This document shows positions 58,116 to 64,000 of a stretch of 64,000 nucleotides of DNA, in pieces (position 1 is the first letter of the stretch; the number at the start of each line of letters is the position of its first letter). The DNA lies in assembly GCF_001401755.1 (NCBI RefSeq), contig NZ_AVQK01000025.1, forward strand, positions 1-64,000, in the 5' to 3' direction. The notes beneath the pieces were generated by a model that did not search any database, was not told where the DNA came from, and saw only the letters and a program-made list of their open reading frames with translations. The DNA is from Aquimarina longa SW024 (GTDB taxonomy: Bacteria > Bacteroidota > Bacteroidia > Flavobacteriales > Flavobacteriaceae). A program made the position numbers and the translations under genes.

Positions 58116-59423
58116 TTATTTGAAAATGGCTAACGAATTTGTTTTCATATAAAAAATTTTTCTAGTTTTAACATGAAAGAAATCAAAAATATAGGATGCC
58201 ATAATCTGACTTAAAAGGGTAGAAATAGCCGCTCCTTCAACTCCAAATCTTTTTATCAAAAATAAATTTCCAAAAACATTAATCAGTAAGCCAAAAAAAG
58301 TTCGCCAAAAAGAAAGTCTTTGTAAATTTTCAGCAACAAACCAATTACTACTTGCTACTCCTAAGAAGATAAAAATACCTGACCATATATGAATTTTCAA
58401 TACCCTACTCGATTCTTCATACTCAACTCCGTATAAAACTTCTATTGCAAAATCACTTAAAAAAGTTACTGGGATAGCTATTATTAGTGCTATTCTGAAC
58501 ATTAAATTAAATAATCTTTGTAAACGTTGATAATATAATTTTTCTCCTATTTTTTTCGAATTCAATATGGCTGGAAAAAAAGAATTGGCCAAAATAGTGG
58601 GTATAAAATACCATGCTTCACTCAATTTAACAGCAGCTGCATATTTTCCTACAGCCTCGTTACCTAATATCTCTTTAATCATAATTTGATCAATTCTCAT
58701 GTACATCATTACAAAAATACTACTAAGAATTAATGGCCAGCTATTTGATAAAAGATATTTAGCCATTTCGAAATTAAATTTCCATTTAATAATCGATAAA
58801 CCATTTCTAAAATAAAAAAAAATCAACCCTATAGCTAATAGAAAAGAGTCCAATAAAACCACTAAAAAAAAACTTAATAATGACGCTTTGGAAAAAATTA
58901 AAATTACTTTAATAATACTACTAATACTAAGCATAAATATGTTTGAAAAAACGACATATTTACTTAAAACTTTACTCTGGAAATAAAAATCTATTACATT
59001 AAAACTTTGAAAAATCGATGTAAAAGCTATTAGCAATATAAATATATTAGTAGATTTTGAATTCGTTGTAAACTGTAATATAACTAATAAGATAGTAATC
59101 AATGAAAATGAACCAATAATTCTCAATCCAAAAGCAGATCCTAAAATTAAATCTCTTTTTCTATCCTGTTCTATTAAATCTTTAACCACTATACTATCTA
59201 AGCCTAATAAAGAAATTGGAATAAAAATAGCTACAAAACTTTGAACATAGCTAAAAACACCAAATTTTGTTGGACCAAGATATCTAGCAATAAAACTACC
59301 TATAACAATTGCAGAAATTAATTTTAAACCTTTATCAAAAAAAAGCCAAGATATGTTTTTGAAGTACTTCAAGAACCCTTGATTTTTTCTTAACTCGCTG
59401 ATTTTTTGAAAAAGCATATTCAA
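58116..59423 (-). CDS. wzx: polysaccharide repeat-unit flippase Wzx
   Basis: 435 residues with about 12 membrane segments. The N-terminus NISWLFFDKGLKLISAIVIG, then FIARYLGPTKFGVFSYVQSF, is typical of PST-type Wzx. It moves the undecaprenyl-linked repeat unit to the periplasmic side, where a Wzy protein polymerises it. Position among glycosyltransferase genes supports this. Confidence 0.92.
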   Translation of the reverse strand: MNMLFQKISELRKNQGFLKYFKNISWLFFDKGLKLISAIVIGSFIARYLGPTKFGVFSYVQSFVAIFIPISLLGLDSIVVKDLIEQDRKRDLILGSAFGLRIIGSFSLITILLVILQFTTNSKSTNIFILLIAFTSIFQSFNVIDFYFQSKVLSKYVVFSNIFMLSISSIIKVILIFSKASLLSFFLVVLLDSFLLAIGLIFFYFRNGLSIIKWKFNFEMAKYLLSNSWPLILSSIFVMMYMRIDQIMIKEILGNEAVGKYAAAVKLSEAWYFIPTILANSFFPAILNSKKIGEKLYYQRLQRLFNLMFRIALIIAIPVTFLSDFAIEVLYGVEYEESSRVLKIHIWSGIFIFLGVASSNWFVAENLQRLSFWRTFFGLLINVFGNLFLIKRFGVEGAAISTLLSQIMASYIFDFFHVKTRKIFYMKTNSLAIFK

Positions 59424-59485
59424 TTTAATTTTGATTTCACGCCTTCACAACTTTCTCAAAACCGTATTTCATCTTAATAATCATC

Positions 59486-60430
59486 TTATTGAGTGCTTAC
59501 AACGTTTTTAAAATATTTTACTGTTTTTAAAAGTCCTTCTTCTAAATTAATCTTAGGTTCCCATTCTGATAAGTTATCATAAGCAAGTGAAATATCTGGC
59601 TTTCTTTGCATAGGATCATCTTTTGGTAATGGTAAGAAAACTAATTTAGACGATGAATCTGTGATTTCAATTACTTTTTGTGCTAATTCTAACATTGTAA
59701 ACTCCCCTGGGTTTCCAAGGTTTACAGGACCTAGAAAAGAATCTTTAGAATTCATCATTCGAATCATTCCTTCTACTAAGTCATCTGCATATTGAAAACT
59801 TCTTGTTTGTTTTCCATCTCCATATATAGTTATATCTTTACCTTTTATAGCTTGTACAATAAAATTCGATACAACTCTACCATCATCTGGATTCATTCTA
59901 GGACCATAGGTATTAAAAATTCTTATAATTTTAATTTTAACATCATTCTGATTATGATAATCCATAAAAAGTGTTTCTGCACAACGTTTTCCTTCATCAT
60001 AACAGGATCTAATTCCTATTGGGTTTACATGTCCCCAATAAGTTTCTGGTTGAGGATGTATCTTTGGATCCCCATATACCTCACTTGTAGATGCTTGCAA
60101 AATTTTGGCTTTTACACGCTTTGCCAGTCCCAGCATATTTATAGCTCCCATTACAGAAGTTTTAATCGTTTTTATAGGGTTATATTGATAGTGAACGGGA
60201 GATGCGGGACATGCTAAATTATATATCTCATCAACCTCTGCATAATAAGGTTCTGTTACATCATGTCGTACTAATTCAAAATATGGATTATCGAGTAAAT
60301 GTATAATATTTTGCTTATCACCTGTAAAATAATTGTCCAAACAAATTACTTCATTTCCTTCTTTTAATAATCTTTCACAAAGATGAGATCCAATGAAACC
60401 TGCTCCTCCTGTAACTAATATTTTCTTCAT
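59486..60430 (-). CDS. uxs: UDP-glucuronate decarboxylase (UDP-xylose synthase)
   Basis: 314 residues of the extended SDR family: [16 protein letters not shown] for [31 protein letters not shown] with the catalytic Tyr-x3-Lys, and [20 protein letters not shown]. These are the marks of UXS/Arn-type decarboxylases that make UDP-xylose from UDP-glucuronate. The gene for UDP-glucose dehydrogenase lies 6 bp upstream, giving a two-step UDP-glucose to UDP-xylose route. Confidence 0.93.
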   Translation of the reverse strand: MKKILVTGGAGFIGSHLCERLLKEGNEVICLDNYFTGDKQNIIHLLDNPYFELVRHDVTEPYYAEVDEIYNLACPASPVHYQYNPIKTIKTSVMGAINMLGLAKRVKAKILQASTSEVYGDPKIHPQPETYWGHVNPIGIRSCYDEGKRCAETLFMDYHNQNDVKIKIIRIFNTYGPRMNPDDGRVVSNFIVQAIKGKDITIYGDGKQTRSFQYADDLVEGMIRMMNSKDSFLGPVNLGNPGEFTMLELAQKVIEITDSSSKLVFLPLPKDDPMQRKPDISLAYDNLSEWEPKINLEEGLLKTVKYFKNVVSTQ

Positions 60431-60436
60431 TCTATA

Positions 60437-61876
60437 TTATTTTCCTATTGAGTATACCTTAAATCCTATCTTCTCCATTTCCTTTTTAGAAACCATATCA
60501 CGTCCATCAAAAACAAAAGCTGGTTTAATCATTTTGTTATATATATTAATCCAATCATAGGTTTTAAATTCATCCCATTCTGTCAATATTGCAATAGCGT
60601 GAGCATTTGTAAGGGCATTATAAGGAGAGTCATGTACAAAAACTCTTTTTTTAATATCTTCAATAGTAAAAGCCAATTTATCATTTGATTTTTCTATTCT
60701 ATTTCTTTGTAAATATTCTAAATCTGAATGTATTTGATCAGCACTCACCTTGGGATCATATACATGTATTATGCCCCCATCTTGCAATAATTCATCTGCT
60801 ACATATATTGCGGCAGACTCTCTCGTATCATTAGTATCTTTTTTAAAAGCCCATCCTAAAAATGCAATCTTTTTATCTGAAATTGTATTAAATAAGGTGC
60901 TAATAATATTTTTTGCAAATCGTTCTTTTTGATAATCATTAATCTTTACAACTTGTTGCCAATAATCAGCTACTTCAGGCAGATTAAAATGACGACATAA
61001 ATAAACCAAATTTAAAATATCTTTTTGGAAACAAGAACCTCCAAAACCAACAGAAGCCTTAAGAAACTTAGACCCGATACGACTATCCTGACCAATTGCA
61101 TATGCTACTTCTTTTACATCTGCACCAGTTTTTTCACATAAAGCTGATATAGCATTTATGGAGGATACTCTTTGTGCTAAAAAAGCATTTGCCGTTAATT
61201 TTGACAACTCTGATGACCAGACTCTAGTGGTAACTATTCTTTCTCTAGAAACCCAATTCGCATAAATTTCAACTAATGCTTGAATTGCATTTTGACCATC
61301 TTGATCTTCTTCTCCCCCTATTAGTACTCGATCGGGAAAATGTAAATCTTCTATTGCTGTACCTTCAGCTAAAAACTCTGGATTCGATAAAACTTGAAAT
61401 CGAACACCTTCTTTTCCAGTAGCATCTAAGATTGTTTTTATTGCTTCTGCTGTTCGAACTGGTAGTGTTGATTTTTCTACAATAATTTTATCACTAGTAG
61501 CTATACTTGCTATTTGTCTCGCACATAATTCAACATATTTTAAATCGGAAGCCATTCCTCTACCTACTCCATAGGTCTTTGTAGGTGTGTTTACTGAAAT
61601 AAATATCATGTCTGCTTCTAAAATGTGTCTTTCTATATCTGTAGAAAAGAATAGGTTTCTTCCTCTAGCCTCAGAAACAACATCATCTAAACCTGGCTCA
61701 TATATTGGTAGTTTACCTAAATCACTTTCATTCCATAAGGCTATACGTTCTTTATTTAAATCTATTACATTAACCTTGATATGAGGACATTTTTGAGCAA
61801 TTACTGCCATTGTTGGACCCCCTACATATCCTGCACCAAGACAACATATATTTGTTACTTTTTTTGAACTCATCAA
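60437..61876 (-). CDS. ugd: UDP-glucose 6-dehydrogenase
   Basis: 479 residues. [20 protein letters not shown] starts the NAD domain, and the catalytic Cys lies in [14 protein letters not shown]. The length and the [20 protein letters not shown] region resemble the animal-type UGDH branch rather than the shorter bacterial one. It oxidises UDP-glucose to UDP-glucuronate in two NAD-dependent steps. Feeds the uxs product downstream. Confidence 0.95.
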   Translation of the reverse strand: MMSSKKVTNICCLGAGYVGGPTMAVIAQKCPHIKVNVIDLNKERIALWNESDLGKLPIYEPGLDDVVSEARGRNLFFSTDIERHILEADMIFISVNTPTKTYGVGRGMASDLKYVELCARQIASIATSDKIIVEKSTLPVRTAEAIKTILDATGKEGVRFQVLSNPEFLAEGTAIEDLHFPDRVLIGGEEDQDGQNAIQALVEIYANWVSRERIVTTRVWSSELSKLTANAFLAQRVSSINAISALCEKTGADVKEVAYAIGQDSRIGSKFLKASVGFGGSCFQKDILNLVYLCRHFNLPEVADYWQQVVKINDYQKERFAKNIISTLFNTISDKKIAFLGWAFKKDTNDTRESAAIYVADELLQDGGIIHVYDPKVSADQIHSDLEYLQRNRIEKSNDKLAFTIEDIKKRVFVHDSPYNALTNAHAIAILTEWDEFKTYDWINIYNKMIKPAFVFDGRDMVSKKEMEKIGFKVYSIGK

Positions 61877-61928
61877 TTGATAATTATTTTTTGTTCTTCA
61901 ATTTTTTCATGTTGAAGCTCTATTTAAA

Positions 61929-62975
61929 CTAATTATTACAAAACCATGTATATATATTTTTTACTCCTTCTTCCAAATTAACAGAATGTTTCCATCCCAA
62001 ATTATTCAATTTTGAAACATCTGTTAATTTTTTCATCGTTCCGTCTGGTTTATTTTCATTAAAAACCAAATCTCCGTCAAACCCTACAATATCTTTAACC
62101 AAAATTGCAAGATTTTTTATAGAAATATCCGTGCCAGTTCCTATGTTTATATGAGTATTTTTAATTTCTTTAATATTTTCAGTATAAGTATCTTTAAAAT
62201 CTCTATTTTCCATAATAAAAACACAAGCATCTGCCATGTCTTCGCTCCATAAAAATTCTCTCATTGGTTTTCCACTCCCCCATATTTCTACATTGTTTTT
62301 TGATACTCCAAATTTTTCTAAATATTTTTTTGCCTCATCAATACTATTCATGCTCAAATCTCTTATGATTTCATCATACTTAGATTCTTTTAATAATTTT
62401 GCTAAATGCATTTTTCTAATTAATGCAGGTAAAACATGTGATTTCTCTAAATCAAAATTATCATTTGGTCCATACAAATTTGTTGGCATAACAGAAATAA
62501 AGTTAGTACCATACTGCAGATTATAGCTTTCACACATTTTTATTCCCGCAATTTTTGCAATAGCATAGGGCTCATTAGTATATTCTAAAGTATTTGTTAA
62601 TAAATACTCTTCTTTCATTGGTTGAGGACAATTCTTAGGATAAATACAAGTGCTTCCTAAAAAAAGTAGTTTTTTAACTCCGTGAATGTAACTTTGATGA
62701 ATTACATTATTTTGAATCATTAAATTATCATAAATAAAATCAGCTCTATATGTATTGTTAGCAATAATCCCTCCTACTTTAGCTGCTGCTAAAAACACAT
62801 ATTCAGGCTTTTGTTCTTTAAAAAAGTCTGTAACTGCATTTTTATCGGTAAGATCTAGTTCTTGATGAGTTCTAGTAATGAAATTAGAATACCCTTTTTC
62901 AAGCAAATTCTTAAGAATTGCACTTCCCACTAATCCTCTATGACCTGCAATATAAATTTTTGAATCTTTCTGCAT
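61929..62975 (-). CDS. fcl: GDP-L-fucose synthase
   Basis: 348 residues. GHRGLVGSAILKNLLEKGY binds NADP, LFLGSTCIYPKNCPQPMKEE and TNEPYAIAKIAGIKMCESYN carry Ser and the Tyr-x3-Lys, and GSGKPMREFLWSEDMADAC completes the WcaG signature. It is slightly longer than usual (about 310-320) because of an extra charged stretch near residues 200-225. It performs the epimerase-reductase step from GDP-4-keto-6-deoxymannose to GDP-L-fucose, pairing with gmd 3 bp upstream. Confidence 0.95.
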   Translation of the reverse strand: MQKDSKIYIAGHRGLVGSAILKNLLEKGYSNFITRTHQELDLTDKNAVTDFFKEQKPEYVFLAAAKVGGIIANNTYRADFIYDNLMIQNNVIHQSYIHGVKKLLFLGSTCIYPKNCPQPMKEEYLLTNTLEYTNEPYAIAKIAGIKMCESYNLQYGTNFISVMPTNLYGPNDNFDLEKSHVLPALIRKMHLAKLLKESKYDEIIRDLSMNSIDEAKKYLEKFGVSKNNVEIWGSGKPMREFLWSEDMADACVFIMENRDFKDTYTENIKEIKNTHINIGTGTDISIKNLAILVKDIVGFDGDLVFNENKPDGTMKKLTDVSKLNNLGWKHSVNLEEGVKNIYTWFCNN

Positions 62976-62978
62976 TTC

Positions 62979-64000
62979 TTATTCAAAATAATTGAGAGTT
63001 GTATATCCTCCTTTTTGAAGAAACTGATCTTTTTCCATCAATTTCAAATCACTTTTCATCATATCCTTTATCAGATCTTGTAAATCATACTTCAATGTCC
63101 ACCCAAGTTTTTCTTTAGCTTTTGTTGGGTTTCCTATCAGCAAATCTACCTCAGTTGGTCTAAAATATTTTGGATCAACACTCAAAACTTCTTTTCCAAT
63201 TTCTAACTGATATTTAGAATTACTACATTTAGAAATATAAGCTTTTTCATTTATTCCTTCTCCCTTAAATTCTAATTCTATTCCAGCTTCTGCAAAACTC
63301 ATTTTCACAAAATCCCTAACTGTAGTCGTTTTTCCAGTTGCTATTACCCAATCTTCAGGTTTTTCTGCTTGAAGAATCATCCACATCATTCTAACATAAT
63401 CTTTAGCATGTCCCCAATCTCTTTGTGCATCTAGATTACCCAAATAAAATTTATCTTGCAAACCTAATGCTATTCTTGATGCTGCTCTAGTAATTTTTCG
63501 AGTAACGAAAGTTTCACCTCTTATTGGAGATTCATGATTAAAAAGAATCCCATTACAAGCATACATGTCATAAGCCTCTCTATAATTGACAGTTATCCAA
63601 TATGCATACATTTTAGCAACTGCATAAGGACTTCTAGGGTAAAAAGGTGTAGTTTCGGATTGAGGTACTTCCTGAACTTTACCATATAACTCTGATGTGG
63701 AAGCTTGATAAATTCTTGTTTTCTTTTCAAGCCCCAAAATCCTAATTGCCTCTAACAACCTTAAGGTACCAGTCGCATCTGCATTTGCAGTATATTCAGG
63801 GGTTTGAAACGAAACATGTACATGACTCATAGCAGCCAAATTATATATTTCATCGGGTTGGATCTCTTGAATTAAACGGATCAGATTAGTACTATCTGTC
63901 ATATCACCATAATGTAAATGAAAATTTCTATTTTCTACATGTGGGTCTTGATATAAATGATCAATTCTATCTGTATTAAAAAGAGAAGACCTTCTTTTCA
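62979..64000 (-). CDS. gmd: GDP-mannose 4,6-dehydratase (partial, N-terminus beyond right edge)
   Basis: The frame is open to the right edge; the first in-window ATG (63902) is internal, because upstream codons read [19 protein letters not shown], conserved in GMD. About 340 codons are present, and roughly the first 25-35 residues (the NADP glycine motif) are missing. Visible motifs are [49 protein letters not shown] with Tyr-x3-Lys, and [15 protein letters not shown]. It makes GDP-4-keto-6-deoxy-D-mannose for fcl. Confidence 0.96.
   Translation of the reverse strand, partial: KRRSSLFNTDRIDHLYQDPHVENRNFHLHYGDMTDSTNLIRLIQEIQPDEIYNLAAMSHVHVSFQTPEYTANADATGTLRLLEAIRILGLEKKTRIYQASTSELYGKVQEVPQSETTPFYPRSPYAVAKMYAYWITVNYREAYDMYACNGILFNHESPIRGETFVTRKITRAASRIALGLQDKFYLGNLDAQRDWGHAKDYVRMMWMILQAEKPEDWVIATGKTTTVRDFVKMSFAEAGIELEFKGEGINEKAYISKCSNSKYQLEIGKEVLSVDPKYFRPTEVDLLIGNPTKAKEKLGWTLKYDLQDLIKDMMKSDLKLMEKDQFLQKGGYTTLNYFE

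Overview
The window looks like the chromosome of a marine-type Flavobacteriaceae bacterium (Bacteroidota). Supporting evidence: very AT-rich DNA, promoter-like TAnnTTTG boxes close to several start codons, a PorW/SprE gliding and type IX secretion lipoprotein, an F-ATP synthase operon that lacks beta and epsilon, and many proteins of families mostly known from flavobacteria (DUF4292, DUF4254, DUF6341, DUF6427, DUF6168). Large NRPS/PKS genes in this family would fit an Aquimarina-like genus, but the sequence here does not prove the genus.

Region 1 (1-18137, minus strand) is the accessory part. One uninterrupted reading frame of at least 5573 codons starts at 16720 and runs off the left edge. 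Its domain order is fatty acyl-AMP ligase, ACP, ketosynthase, acyltransferase, ACP, PLP aminotransferase, then C-A-PCP three times and the start of a fourth C domain. This is the starter logic of mycosubtilin/iturin synthetases: a fatty acid is activated, extended by one malonyl unit and aminated at the beta-keto group, giving a beta-amino-acyl cap for a peptide. By-eye specificity codes read Thr for module 1, unassigned for module 2 and Orn/Dab-like for module 3. Directly upstream, probably in the same transcript, lies a diaminobutyrate-2-oxoglutarate aminotransferase gene that could supply Dab. A 1.06 kb gene-poor stretch with several dyads (18138-19199) separates this cluster from the housekeeping genes.

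Region 2 (19200-23572) holds dprA, a divergent HU/SPOR-domain protein gene, an acyl-CoA thioesterase gene and a complete IS256-family element (22221-23563) with terminal inverted repeats and a 9-bp target duplication.

Region 3 (23617-30606, minus) is a cell-envelope gene string: flippase, dUTPase, sugar nucleotidyltransferase, TPR protein, DUF4292 lipoprotein and an EnvC-type protein, preceded by a small lipoprotein gene. A large FN3 surface lipoprotein gene follows (30708-32357).

Region 4 (32647-41660, minus) is porW/sprE, bactofilin, atpZ-like, DUF6168, then atpB-E-F-H-A-G, ending at a strong terminator. Region 5 (41661-47778) has a decayed PadR-type regulator fragment, a PaaE-like oxidoreductase, a GT9 glycosyltransferase, DUF4254, DUF6427 and DUF6341 genes, and purD.

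Region 6 (47888-64000, minus) is a surface polysaccharide locus. It has GDP-fucose synthesis (gmd, cut by the right edge, and fcl), UDP-xylose synthesis (ugd, uxs), a Wzx flippase, five glycosyltransferase-type proteins including a GT2-acetyltransferase fusion, a WecA/MraY-type initiating transferase and three Wzy/WaaL-type membrane proteins. No rRNA, tRNA or CRISPR array was seen.
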